From positions 124,001 to 188,000 of the forward strand of contig CAVWBA010000001.1 of NCBI GenBank assembly GCA_963753135.1: a DNA stretch of 64,000 nt, in the 5' to 3' direction. The stretch is from Roseiarcus sp963753135. GTDB taxonomy: Bacteria > Pseudomonadota > Alphaproteobacteria > Rhizobiales > Beijerinckiaceae. The notes beneath the pieces were generated by a model that ran no database searches, had not been told where the DNA came from, and was given only the letters and a program-made list of their open reading frames with translations. A program made the translations under genes and the position numbers. Within the stretch, counting starts at the first letter, position 1, and each line of letters begins with the position of its first letter. This document shows, in pieces, positions 49,471-58,731 of the stretch.

Positions 49471-50804
49471 CGCCGCTCCTCCCTCACGGCCCAAAGCTCC
49501 ATCTCAAGCTCCGGCCAGTCGCCTGCGAAGTGCATCCCAATTGCTGTAGCCTGACTGAACTCGGGCCACAAAGGAGACGTGCGGTCGAGGTAAAAGTACA
49601 CGTGGTCGGTGATGGCGCGAATCTGCGGCGGAGGCGTCGGCAGGTGCACGACCGGAACACCGGGCAGATGGGCGTGCACGATTTCGTTCATCTTGGTGTT
49701 CGGCCCGACCTTGAGGAAGGCCGGCAAATTGCGCTGGATTTCCGTGAGAGGGCGGCGCGCCGAGACTTCGAGCACGAAGGTCGCATTGGCGAAGAGCGTG
49801 CGGTCGCGGATGGTCGACACATAGGCGTTCGGCGCTCGCTCGATCAGCTCGAGCCGGATGGCGCGGCGGTCGAGGCGAGCGCTCAGGAAGTCCTGAATGT
49901 CGCGCAAGAGCGGCGTGAACACGCTTTCCAGATCGTCATGGTCGTAGACGCCATATTCGCGCGCGCGCCGCTCGTGCGTGGTGAAAGTCGCCAGTTCCCC
50001 CGCAATCCGCAGCAGCGTCTCATACAAGCGCTCCGGATGGACGTATTTCGACGTGCGAAAATGCTTTAGCGCGGGGATCTCACGATTGAGGCATTGGAGG
50101 ATCAGATAGTCCGCGCTCTGCAGGCCGCCGCCGGCGGTGGGGTCGCTTGCGTATCGGGACAGCTCATCGAGCTTGTTGCCAATCCAGCCGATGACGCGGT
50201 CGAGCCAGCCTTCGACGGTCGGATGCGCCGCGCAAACGAGCACGGGCGGAGCAAATTTCTCGTCGAACACCAGGGTGCGGTCATGCACCTCGACGATGCG
50301 CGCTATCGGCAGAGCGACATAGCCTGGCTTCGAAGTTTTGCGGATCTCGTAAGCGAGGCGCGGATAGGCGACCTCGATTTGCTCCTCGATGCGTAGGTTT
50401 GCGGTCGAATCGATCACGGTTTCGGCCCCGACCACATAGCGGGCGGCGTTTTCCGTCTGCTCGGCGCTCACCTCGCGAAAGTTGTCGGCGCGCGCGGGCA
50501 TGGTGAGCCAGATGAGTTGCCCCGCGACCGTTTCCGGAGTGGTGATCGGCGCGGGCGGCGGGCACTCGGCGGGAAAATCAAACAGGCCTCCGTCCGGCAT
50601 CACTCCCGCCGCCCGGCGGAGGGCGAACTTGCTCTGCTGAGCAAGATCCCGGTCGATCTCGAGCGCCGCAAAGCCCCAAGGATACGGGGTTACGTGACGG
50701 GTGCGGCTTTCGAGCGCGTTCTCGAGATAACGATCGCTTTGCTGAAGATGGTGCGGCCGAAGAAAGAGGCCCTCCGTCCAGTGAACTTTGGCGTTCCACG
50801 ACAT
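49467..50804 (-). CDS. tssK: T6SS baseplate protein TssK
   Basis: 445 residues; links the baseplate to the TssLM membrane complex. Begins MSWNAKVHWTEGLFLRPHHL, the family hallmark, and contains the conserved FRTSKYVHPERLYETLLRIA and the C-terminal HLPGVPVVHLPTPPPQIRAI plus YFYLDRTSPLWPEF. Full length and intact. 85 bases from tagH upstream and overlapping tssL downstream. Confidence 0.97.
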   Translation of the reverse strand: MSWNAKVHWTEGLFLRPHHLQQSDRYLENALESRTRHVTPYPWGFAALEIDRDLAQQSKFALRRAAGVMPDGGLFDFPAECPPPAPITTPETVAGQLIWLTMPARADNFREVSAEQTENAARYVVGAETVIDSTANLRIEEQIEVAYPRLAYEIRKTSKPGYVALPIARIVEVHDRTLVFDEKFAPPVLVCAAHPTVEGWLDRVIGWIGNKLDELSRYASDPTAGGGLQSADYLILQCLNREIPALKHFRTSKYVHPERLYETLLRIAGELATFTTHERRAREYGVYDHDDLESVFTPLLRDIQDFLSARLDRRAIRLELIERAPNAYVSTIRDRTLFANATFVLEVSARRPLTEIQRNLPAFLKVGPNTKMNEIVHAHLPGVPVVHLPTPPPQIRAITDHVYFYLDRTSPLWPEFSQATAIGMHFAGDWPELEMELWAVREERR

Positions 50805-50889
50805 CGGCCCCGCTTCCTCATCCGTTCCCGTTCACATCGCTCCTTCAAAGCCAGCGTTGCGGCTGGAAACCCTATTGGCGATGATCCGC

Positions 50890-52167
50890 TTACTTATCCT
50901 TGTCCTGCAACTTGTCATAAGCCTGCGCGAATAAAGCGATGAACGCCTCGAGCAGGCGCCCGTCGGACCGCTTCGTCTTGGCCCGCCATCGCTCGACATA
51001 GATATCCCACAGCTTGGCCTTCCGGGAGGATATGAGCGCGCCGAGCCCATGCTCCGGCTCCACGGAATGGTCGATCCGTTCCGGCGCCAAATCCTCGAAC
51101 AATGCGTCGAGCGCGCCCTGCATCGCGCTGTAGGTTAGGATTTGATGGGTTTTGAGATCGCCGAAGCTGCGCTCGATCGTTGTTTGCGCGTCGAGATAGT
51201 TTCGCGTGCGCGGCCCAAACATGATGGCCAGCGCCTCGCCCGGAGAACTCGCGAACTTGAGTGGGTTGTTCTCGACCGCCCGGATCATCGTTCGGCTCGA
51301 CGAGCGCATCAGCGTCTTCAACTCCGCCCGCGAGGCCAGCATTTGCCCCAAATTCTCGGCCATCATCCGAAGAACGGCGCCGATTTCATCGGCGAGCTCA
51401 TCCGGATTGCGGGACGAGAAAGCGCCCGGCGGAACGCCCGCCGCCCGAGCAATGCGATCGAGGACTTCGAGCGCCGCGGCGCCGTCCGGCTGCGGCTCCC
51501 TGGGCAATGGCGGTCGCACCGCCGGGTCGGCGATCGCCGGCCGCGCCGGGGTCGGTACGCGAGGTTCCGGGGCGCCCTGATCCAACGGGGGCGGCGGGGC
51601 GACAGGCTTAGCCGCGGTCAGCCAATCGTCCTCGGATCGTCCAGGACCCGCAGACGCCTCGGGCGCAAGTTTCGGCGCCTCGAGGAACGAAGCAAAATCG
51701 AGAAAGTCAGGCGGGGCGTCGCGCGGCTGCGTCGTCTGACGCTTGGCGCCGATTTCCGGCGCTGCGGCCTCGCCCGCCGGCGCCCAGACATTGGCCAGGC
51801 CCGGGTCTAACGCGACCCCGGCCGCTGAGGCCGAAATCCGTTGCTTTCGCCCCTCTTCGATCGCAACGGCGATAATATAGGGCCCGATGTTCAGCCGATC
51901 CCCGTCGCGCAAGAGGTAGGGGGCGTCGAGCCGGTACTCGGCGCCGTTGACGAAAGTGCCGTTGGTCGAGACGTCATGGAGCCAGTACCCGCCGTCGCGA
52001 TAGCGAATCTCGCAGTGCTTGCCCGAGATGCTTCGGCTTGGATCAGGCAACGTCCAATCGAGATGCGAATCGCGGCCGAGATCGAGGCCTCGTCCCTTGA
52101 CCTCGATCCGTATCGGGCCGCCGTCTGGGAGCCGATCAACGTTTTCGATCGATAATCGAAGGGTCAT
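50890..52167 (-). CDS. tagH: FHA-domain T6SS protein (TagH/Fha type)
   Basis: 425 residues. N-terminal FHA domain (residues ~1-105): GRDSHLDWTLPDPSRSISGK, HCEIRYRDGGYWLHDVSTNG, with the phosphothreonine-binding Arg/Ser/His and STNGT pattern intact. A Pro-rich linker follows, then the T6SS-FHA C-terminal domain (GEALAIMFGPRTRNYLDAQT, SFGDLKTHQILTYSAMQGAL, FIALFAQAYDKLQ). Likely the substrate and reader of the kinase at 26.3-28.8 kb, activating assembly on phosphorylation. Intact. Confidence 0.93.
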   Translation of the reverse strand: MTLRLSIENVDRLPDGGPIRIEVKGRGLDLGRDSHLDWTLPDPSRSISGKHCEIRYRDGGYWLHDVSTNGTFVNGAEYRLDAPYLLRDGDRLNIGPYIIAVAIEEGRKQRISASAAGVALDPGLANVWAPAGEAAAPEIGAKRQTTQPRDAPPDFLDFASFLEAPKLAPEASAGPGRSEDDWLTAAKPVAPPPPLDQGAPEPRVPTPARPAIADPAVRPPLPREPQPDGAAALEVLDRIARAAGVPPGAFSSRNPDELADEIGAVLRMMAENLGQMLASRAELKTLMRSSSRTMIRAVENNPLKFASSPGEALAIMFGPRTRNYLDAQTTIERSFGDLKTHQILTYSAMQGALDALFEDLAPERIDHSVEPEHGLGALISSRKAKLWDIYVERWRAKTKRSDGRLLEAFIALFAQAYDKLQDKDK

Positions 52168-52336
52168 TTCAGCCGAACGCGCTTGATAAGCAACATTATT
52201 TCGTCATTCGTGCACGGCCGCAAGGCTTTATGCGGGCCGTCGGTCGGCAGACATAGAGATCTTTTTGTGGAGGCCGATCCCCGAGGCGCTTCCGCGACTG
52301 ACCAATTGCCCAGAGGGCTGGAGAGGGGACCCCTGG

Positions 52337-52920
52337 TCATTGTCGAGCGGCTCCAAGGTTCGAGACCGTGGGCTCCCCGCCGTCCGCGAAACGAACACCC
52401 GCCTCCGCGCAGGCTGTGATCCTGTCCGCAATGGCGCGCGGGTCGCCGGCGGCGACCGCCAGCATGATCGCGCGTATTCGCCGCCATCGCACAGGCCCCG
52501 GGCGGCGGGGGAACGGGCTTTTGATCCGGCGGAAGGAGACTGCCGCCTGACCAGCCGGCGGCGAAAGCGAGCCACGTTGTCGGCTTCCGCCGATCAGCGC
52601 CGTTCGCGATTCCGAGCGCCGCGCGGCGGTTCGTCGTCCTCGGGCGTCCGCACCCAGGTCTCGGCGGCGCGGAGGGCTTCGTCGTCAGCCTCACCCACGG
52701 TCAGCGCGCGAACGCACTGAATCGCCCACCAAACCGCTTCGCGGCGCGGAAGCAGATGACTGATGAAAAGCACCGAGTCGCCTGGACGGGAGGAAGTCGA
52801 GAGTGCGCGCGCGTGAGCGAGCGGGTCGATGTCGTTCGCGGGGCGAGTCGCGACGTAGCTCAGATCGGGGAACGCCTCGAAGACGCTCTGAGCGGAAGCA
52901 AATCGAATGCGCGATGGCAT
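52337..52920 (-). CDS. DUF6931-like T6SS accessory protein, two frame shifts
   Basis: About 193 residues when two extra bases (near 52615 and 52470) are removed. First part: FASAQSVFEAFPDLSYVATR, DSVLFISHLLPRREAVWWAI and QCVRALTVGEADDEALRAAE. Middle: GADRRKPTTWLAFAAGWSGG, PVPPPPGA. End: IMLAVAAGDPRAIADRITAC followed by EAGVRFADGGEPT. The pattern matches small proteins found beside vgrG and FHA genes in T6SS islands and assigned to DUF6931; function unknown. Lies 10 bases downstream of vgrG, and 170 bases before tagH. The break-up hides it from a simple gene finder. Confidence 0.6.
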
Positions 52921-52930
52921 TGGCGTTTTC

Positions 52931-54973
52931 TCAGACCAGAGGCGCGACGCCGCCCACCGTGCCGGCGCCGATATTCGCGACGCCGATTGTAGCGATGGGA
53001 ATCGTGACGGAGGGTGACGCGAAAGTTACCGGCCCGAAGCCGATCGTCACAGTGGGCGTCATTGTTGTGATGCCGCTGGGCTGCACCATCAGTTGCGAGA
53101 CGGGAGTACCGCTGATGGTCACGCCGCTCGCGTCCATTCTGATTTGGGCGAGTAAGCCCTCAGGCCCGACGCTCAGCGTGATGCTCTCCTGGTCCATCTT
53201 GATCTGGGTTAGAGGCATGTCCGACGGCCCAACGTTCAGCGTAATCGACTGAAAGGCGTTGAGGGTGAAGTTTCCTCCCGCGTTCGACCCGCCGACCTTC
53301 GCCGCCTCTTCGTCGACCGGCCCCACGTTGATCGTCTCGTCGCCCCCGACGGTCTCGGTCACATTTGCGCCGATGCGAATGTTCTGGTTGTTGTAAGCGC
53401 GAAAATAGAGGTCCTTGCGGGCTCGAACATAGAACTGTTCGCTCCCCTTCGCGTCGTCGAACCACCAGGCGTTGGCGTTGTGGATCGTCGAGCCTCCGTC
53501 CGTGGACGACTTTCCGAGCAATCCGCTGGCGGTTTTCCTCCCCGGCAGGTCAAGCGGGATCAAATTTCCAGGGTTCTCGGACGTCCCGTTATAGACCGAG
53601 CCGACAATGATCGGCCGGTCGGGATCGCCGTTCTCATGTTCGACCATCACTTCGTCGCCGACGCGGGGAGTGAACAGCGCGCCGCGTTGAAGACCCGCCC
53701 AGAACTGGCCGACGCGGACGCGCCGTGAAGGCGTCTTCTTGGGCGCGTTGGAGCCGGTCGTGTCGTCCCAGTAGAACTCGACCAGGACGCGCCCCTGCTT
53801 GTCGACGTCGATCTCCTGGTTCTCCTTGCTGATGACCTTCGCCGGCTGGGACCCGATGATGACGGGCCGGCGCGTGCGCAGCGGCATTCGGTAGGGAATC
53901 GCCACACGCGAGAGCTCGTAGCTTCCCGAGTAGGATCCGCCACCCGGGTTCGTCGAGCCATAGGACTGGTCGCCGTACCAGTGGTTGCAGCGCAGAATGA
54001 GATAGTCGTTATCCTGGGAGTCGCCCTCCTGCGATTTTCGCTGGATGGAATAGCCCGGAGTGAGCGACGGCGCGTATCCGCCCGCCGAGCAGCGATCCTC
54101 GAATACCCGTTCCGCTTCCTGCCGCACTTTCGTCAGGCGGTCGCCGAGCGCCTTATCGTCGTAGCCGCCGGGATAGTCGTAAACGAGGCTGCGCGCGGGC
54201 GGAGTGAAGTAAGCCTCGTGCGTCGAGAGGTCGGCGTTCGGCTTGTTGTAGTCGTAGTCGTTGAGTTCGAAGATCCCTGCGATAACGGCCTGCTGTCGGC
54301 TCCAGTCATTGAACAATTGGGTGTCGTCCGGCCCGGCGGCGGAGGGCGGGACATAGAGGATCGAACTCGGCGCCGGCAGGGTTTCATGGTTGGCCGAGTC
54401 GGCAAGGACCAGATAATGTTGAGTGGGCGAGCCGCCGTCGCCCTTGTCGAATTTGAAGTAGTAATAGATCCCAAACTTCTCCATCATCCGCAAAGCGAAA
54501 TTGAGCGACGTCTCCCGATATTGGACCGTGTATTCCAGCGTCGGATAGTCCTCGACCATAAGGTCCACGATCGGGCCAAAGCTATTGGCGCCAAGGGCCT
54601 CTTTAATAAGGTCCTTGACATTCATATTTGCGAAAATTCGGCAGTGGGACCTCAGCGACATGATCCATGGCCAGGGTCTTAGCACCAGCCGGTAAAGGGG
54701 TAGGTTGAACCGCATCCCCACCCATTTGGCCTCGGTCAGAATCCCGCTGAAGTCACGGCCCGAGCGATCTGTCGTTTCGAGGTGAACGCTGCAATTTTTT
54801 CCAAGCGCCGGGTGGAAATCGAGATCGGGATCGGTGCTGACGGCTTCGATCCGATATTCGAAGAGTTCCCCGATCGCCTCTGTTCCCTCGAAACGCGTAA
54901 GGCACAGTTTATCCTTCCCGAGCGGCGTCGCCAGCTTGCCGACGCGCCCGTCCTGGGTTGGAGTGTCAGCCAT
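52931..54973 (-). CDS. vgrG: T6SS spike protein VgrG (TssI)
   Basis: 680 residues. gp27-like part: CLTRFEGTEAIGELFEYRIE, FNLPLYRLVLRPWPWIMSLR, CRIFANMNVKDLIKEALG. gp5-like OB-fold with QGRVLVEFYWDDTTGSN, GAGFTP-like GALFTPRVGDEVMVEHENGD and PDRPIIVGSVYN. The C-terminus is a long beta-helical needle with repeated TLNVGPS/TLSVGPE strands, ending in a Gly/Ile/Thr-rich tail (TIGVANIGAGTVGGVAPLV) and no enzymatic domain. So it should carry cargo through adaptors or a PAAR protein, neither of which was found here. First gene of the minus-strand T6SS operon. Intact. Confidence 0.95.
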   Translation of the reverse strand: MADTPTQDGRVGKLATPLGKDKLCLTRFEGTEAIGELFEYRIEAVSTDPDLDFHPALGKNCSVHLETTDRSGRDFSGILTEAKWVGMRFNLPLYRLVLRPWPWIMSLRSHCRIFANMNVKDLIKEALGANSFGPIVDLMVEDYPTLEYTVQYRETSLNFALRMMEKFGIYYYFKFDKGDGGSPTQHYLVLADSANHETLPAPSSILYVPPSAAGPDDTQLFNDWSRQQAVIAGIFELNDYDYNKPNADLSTHEAYFTPPARSLVYDYPGGYDDKALGDRLTKVRQEAERVFEDRCSAGGYAPSLTPGYSIQRKSQEGDSQDNDYLILRCNHWYGDQSYGSTNPGGGSYSGSYELSRVAIPYRMPLRTRRPVIIGSQPAKVISKENQEIDVDKQGRVLVEFYWDDTTGSNAPKKTPSRRVRVGQFWAGLQRGALFTPRVGDEVMVEHENGDPDRPIIVGSVYNGTSENPGNLIPLDLPGRKTASGLLGKSSTDGGSTIHNANAWWFDDAKGSEQFYVRARKDLYFRAYNNQNIRIGANVTETVGGDETINVGPVDEEAAKVGGSNAGGNFTLNAFQSITLNVGPSDMPLTQIKMDQESITLSVGPEGLLAQIRMDASGVTISGTPVSQLMVQPSGITTMTPTVTIGFGPVTFASPSVTIPIATIGVANIGAGTVGGVAPLV

Positions 54974-55438
54974 GAAGAACGCCCCTCATTGCCCGATTTT
55001 GGCTGCCCGCGGCGAAAACGCTCAAAGGCCTGACTGGGGCGCGTGCGGTCGACCTGACCTCCACTGCCTGCACGCGAATCGCGGTATCCCTCGTCATCCT
55101 CTAGGCTGGCCTCAAATGTTACATCTTTGCCCCGCCGGGACTAGGCGGAGCGCGGCGAAGGGTTTCAACAAGCTCGGCACGAACACCAACGCGGCGCCGC
55201 ACAGCCCTGAGCGACCCCTAGCGCCGCAGCTCAGGTAACCCTAGGGGGTTGTAACAGCTAGCCAAACTCCGAGATGTGATCTGGAGCACAGTGGAGTTTC
55301 TCAATGCATGGCATGGTAAGAAGCGTGGATGTCTCGATCCTTAGACGTGTTCGCTCCTTCGGCTGCTGAGCCAGACGCAGAGAGACGCGCATTAAGCGTT
55401 TCTTTCTCGCGGTCGTCGAGGGAGTGCGGGAGACGAAA
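54974..55438. promoter_or_regulatory. divergent promoter region vgrG / caspase-like gene
   Basis: 465 bases without a recognisable protein or RNA. A short palindrome-like CCCTAGGG is seen near 55238-55245. Two promoters are expected here, one for each divergent gene, but -35/-10 elements could not be assigned. Confidence 0.4.
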
Positions 55439-57124
55439 ATGACGAAATTCTCCAGTGGCCTGACGCGACTTATCCAGGGGGCGCTTGTTGCGGCTTGGGC
55501 TGTGACAGCGATCACCCTCACCGCGTTCCCCTCGTCCGCCGCCGTGCAGCCGACCGAGAAGCGGGTTGCGCTCGTGATCGGGAATGGCGCCTATCAGAAC
55601 GCCGTTCGCCTCGACAACGCGGTTTTCGACGCACGAGCCGTCGCCAACTCCTTCCGCAAGCTTGGGTTCCAGGTGGTGGACGGATACAACCTCGACATCG
55701 ATCAAATGAGAGCAAAAGTCTCGGAGTTCTCGGCTGCCTTGTCCGACTCCAAATCCGCGGTGGTTTACTACGCCGGTCACGGCATTTCCGTCGATGACGA
55801 GAACTACCTCATTCCGACCGATATCATCCTCCGGAGTCCAACCGACCTCGATTTGAACGCGATCAGCGTCTCGCTCTTGCTCAAGCAGATGAAGCGCGAC
55901 GACCGCGTCAACATCGTCATCCTCGACGCTTGCCGCGACAATCCCTTCGCCGCAGTGCTTGCAAAGCAGAAGACCCGGTCGCTCGTCGTCGAACGCGGGC
56001 TGAGCCAAATCGACGGCGACCTGGCGCGCGGGACGCTCATCGCTTTCGCCAGCGACCCGAGGAGCACGGCGCTCGACGGGCCGGCTGGCGAGCACAGCCC
56101 ATTCACGGCGGCGTTCCTAACGCATCTGTTCGACCCTGGCGTCACTATCGACACCGTCATGAGCCGGGTCCGAAACGACGTTTGGGAAAAGACCGGGCAC
56201 CATCAATTGCCGTGGGTGAACACCTCGCTGATCGGCGAATATGAGCTCAACCCCGAGCCCGCGCCGGGACCGACCGTGAACACCGCGAGCTTGTCCGCAG
56301 TTCCGGCCGAATCCTCCGCCGACCCGCGGCACGCGGAGGAGAACCTCATGTGGGAGTCGGCCGAGCAGTCAAATCTGGCGGCCGACTATCAGGCTTATCT
56401 CGCCGCTTTTCCCAGCGGCGTGTTCGCGCAAATGGCGAAGAACAAAATCGCCAGCATGGAGAGCGCGAGGACGCCTGCGCCGGCGCCCGCGCCACAGACC
56501 CTCGCCATGACGGAGCCGACCGGGCCCAAGGACGACGCGCTGAAAGACAATGTCGGGACGGTCGACACCGAAAGGGCGTTGAGCCTCGGCGCGGCTGGCG
56601 AGAAGGAAGTTCAGCAGCGACTGAGAGCGCTCGACCTCTACAAGGGGCCAGAGACCGGAGCGATGGATCAGGCGACGCGGTCCGCGCTCGCGGAATGGCA
56701 GAAGAAGCGCGGCTTCGCGCCGACATCGTTCCTCGATTCCGATGAGCTTGCGGCGCTGAAGGCGGAGAGCGAGACCGAGTATCAGAAGTTGCTCGCGGCT
56801 CAGCCCGCCGCCCAGCCCGCGGCGCCAGAGACGCCCCGCCGCGTTTTCGTGAAACCGTCGCCGAAGCCGGCGGTCGTGCGATCAGCGAAACCTTCCGCGC
56901 CGGCGACACCCGTTCGACGCGTGGTCAAGCGAAAGAACCACAATCGGTATGAAACGGCGGATCAGGCCCCGCCTCCGCCTGTCGACGATCAAGGCGGAAG
57001 CCCCGCATGGCGGCACGCTGCGGGTCTCCCTGAACTGCAGAGCGACCCCGGACTGGGCGGGCGGCCGCCGGGCTTTTGGCTGGGCTCGAGCGGCGGCCTG
57101 TTCATCAGAGGCTTCCGGCACTAG
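55439..57124 (+). CDS. secreted caspase-like (C14) protein with peptidoglycan-binding-like region
   Basis: 561 residues from ATG 55439. Signal peptide or anchor (ALVAAWAVTAITLTAFPSSA), then a caspase domain: KRVALVIGNGAYQNAVRLDN, catalytic His in VVYYAGHGISVDDENYLIP (residue ~114) and catalytic Cys in NIVILDACRDNPF (~165), plus HSPFTAAFLTHL. A linker follows with WESAEQSNLAADYQAYLAAF (tetratricopeptide-like), then a PG_binding_1-like segment EKEVQQRLRALDLYKGPETG. The tail is Pro/Lys/Arg-rich and ends in a Gly-rich stretch. Both catalytic residues are intact. It diverges from vgrG at the edge of the T6SS island; role unknown. Confidence 0.85.
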   Translation: MTKFSSGLTRLIQGALVAAWAVTAITLTAFPSSAAVQPTEKRVALVIGNGAYQNAVRLDNAVFDARAVANSFRKLGFQVVDGYNLDIDQMRAKVSEFSAALSDSKSAVVYYAGHGISVDDENYLIPTDIILRSPTDLDLNAISVSLLLKQMKRDDRVNIVILDACRDNPFAAVLAKQKTRSLVVERGLSQIDGDLARGTLIAFASDPRSTALDGPAGEHSPFTAAFLTHLFDPGVTIDTVMSRVRNDVWEKTGHHQLPWVNTSLIGEYELNPEPAPGPTVNTASLSAVPAESSADPRHAEENLMWESAEQSNLAADYQAYLAAFPSGVFAQMAKNKIASMESARTPAPAPAPQTLAMTEPTGPKDDALKDNVGTVDTERALSLGAAGEKEVQQRLRALDLYKGPETGAMDQATRSALAEWQKKRGFAPTSFLDSDELAALKAESETEYQKLLAAQPAAQPAAPETPRRVFVKPSPKPAVVRSAKPSAPATPVRRVVKRKNHNRYETADQAPPPPVDDQGGSPAWRHAAGLPELQSDPGLGGRPPGFWLGSSGGLFIRGFRH

Positions 57125-57143
57125 ACCCTGTTCCGCCGAGGCA

Positions 57144-57174
57144 GGCGCGCGCCCTTGGAGAAGGGACGCGCGCC
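57144..57174 (+). terminator. strong hairpin after the caspase-like gene
   Basis: GGCGCGCGCCCTT and AAGGGACGCGCGCC form a long stem with one bulge around a GGAG loop, 20 bases after the stop. No T-run follows, so termination may be partial or Rho-assisted. The remaining 200 bases to the next gene show nothing recognisable. Confidence 0.45.
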
Positions 57175-57382
57175 CATGACAACGGGCGCGCGCGCAGTTC
57201 TGGCAGCGACTCAATCCTTTCAATCGTTTAGGCGCCTTTTTCTGTCGCTCTCCGCGGGTCGTCGCGCAGCCCTCGGCGCCATTACAGGTGTATGTACACG
57301 TAAATATGGACACGGGGGCAGCCTCCGCAGCAGTCAGCCCGGATCGTCACACAATTCACCGATCAGGACGCCGCCGCCTCGA

Positions 57383-58397
57383 TCATCCCGCCGAAGCGTA
57401 TCGGCGAGCGAGCGATGACAGGCCGACCGCCAGAACCAGCACGCCGCCCTTGAAAATCGGTTGGAAGTAGGTCGGCGCGCCGAAAATGCTGAGGCCATTG
57501 AATCCGACTGCGAGAATCAGCACGCCGATCAGAGTGCCAAGGATGTGAAACTGTCCCTCCCGCAAGGTGGCGGACCCCAGAAACACTGCGGCGAAAGCGT
57601 CAAGGAGGTAGCCATCCGCCGCGGCGAGCGTTCCGCTGCCAAGGAGCGAGGTCAAGAGCACGCCTGTCAGAGCCGCGCAGAAGCCCGCGGTCGCGAACGC
57701 GAACATCTTCATCCGATCGACGCGGATCCCCGAAAGACCGAGCCGCTTCGATGTTGCTGCCGACCGCCTGCATCCTTTGCCCGAGATCGGTCTTGTTGAG
57801 GATCGTCCACATGACGATGAGCAGCGCCGCCATGACGAAGACCGGATTCGGCACGCCGAACAGCGCGCGTCCCAGCGAGATCTCGGTGAACGCGCGCGGG
57901 ATGCCGATCGCGATCGGAAAGGCGCTGTAAGAAAATCCAATTCCGGTCAGCATCGTGCCCACGCCGATCGTTGCAATGACGGCGTTGATCCTGACCTTGG
58001 TCACGAGAAACCCGTTGACGAGGCCGATGAAGATCCCCACCAGGAGCGCGCCCGCGACGGCCACCGGGATCAGCAGGCGCTCCTTGGCCATGAGGCCGGC
58101 GACGACGAGCCCGATGAAGCTTGCTACATTGCCGATGCTGAGATCGAACTCGCCGACCACCAAAGTGAATGTGAGTCCTGCCGAGATGATGGCGGTCAAC
58201 GACGCCTGACTGAGGATGTTGAGGAGATTCGCCCGCGACAGAAACGTCCCGGGCGCGTTGAGCGCGAAAAAACCGATCATCGCCATTAGCCCGATGATCG
58301 TGCCGTAGCGCGAAATGAATGTGAGCGCCGCCCGCCGGCGTCGTCCTGAGTCCAGATCCGGCGTCCGCGCCTTGGCCGTTTGCGTCGCGGTCGTCAC
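57383..58397 (-). CDS. sugar-type ABC transporter permease, one frame shift
   Basis: 337 residues after repair; BPD_transp_2 (RbsC/XylH/YtfT-like) inner-membrane permease. Landmarks: ILSQASLTAIISAGLTFTLV, the family signature GEFDLSIGNVASFIGLV, LVNGFLVTKVRINAVIATIG, then after one extra base near 57745 VDRMKMFAFATAGFCAALTG and GYLLDAFAAVFLGSATLREG. Normally works with a tandem ATPase and a periplasmic binding protein. Only a fragment of an ATPase is present upstream and no binding protein is in view, so the importer may be non-functional here. Confidence 0.85.
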
Positions 58398-58408
58398 AAC
58401 CTCTCTCC

Positions 58409-58621
58409 TCAGGTATCGACCGCGTCGTGGTAGCTCATTTCGACGATCCGCGCCTCGGTTATCTCGTCACCGATGAGCTCGCCAACGACTTGCCCCTCGC
58501 GCATCACCACGATCCGGTCTGCCAGGACCGCCAGTTCCTCGACATCGGACGAAATGACGATGACGCCGACGCCGTTCCGCGCCAGTTTGCGAATGGCCTC
58601 GTGGATCTCCTCGCGCGTGCG
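58409..58621 (-). pseudogene. C-terminal fragment of sugar ABC transporter ATPase
   Basis: About 70 residues in frame: REEIHEAIRKLARNGVGVIV, ISSDVEELAVLADRIVVMRE, ending EMSYHDAVDT, 12 bases before the permease start. This is the end of the second ATP-binding cassette of an RbsA/XylG-like protein. Upstream of 58621 the homology stops abruptly and a GC-rich hairpin follows. The Walker and signature motifs are absent, so this is a deletion remnant rather than a frame-shifted gene. Confidence 0.75.
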
Positions 58622-58665
58622 ATGGCATCCTCGACAATCTCACCGGTCCGCGCGACCCCCCACCC

Positions 58666-58696
58666 CGCCCGCCCCCACAAGAGGGGCGGGGGCGCC
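58666..58696 (-). terminator. GC-rich hairpin downstream of the CoA operon
   Basis: CGCCCGCCCC, a CACAAG loop and GGGGCGGGGGCG form a strong stem between ridA-like and the ABC remnant, at the point where the ATPase homology breaks. It may terminate the operon coming from the right; it also resembles GC-rich intergenic repeats common in draft alphaproteobacterial genomes. Confidence 0.4.
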
Positions 58697-58731
58697 AACG
58701 CCATTGCGATTCGGCCCAAATGCATCATGCT

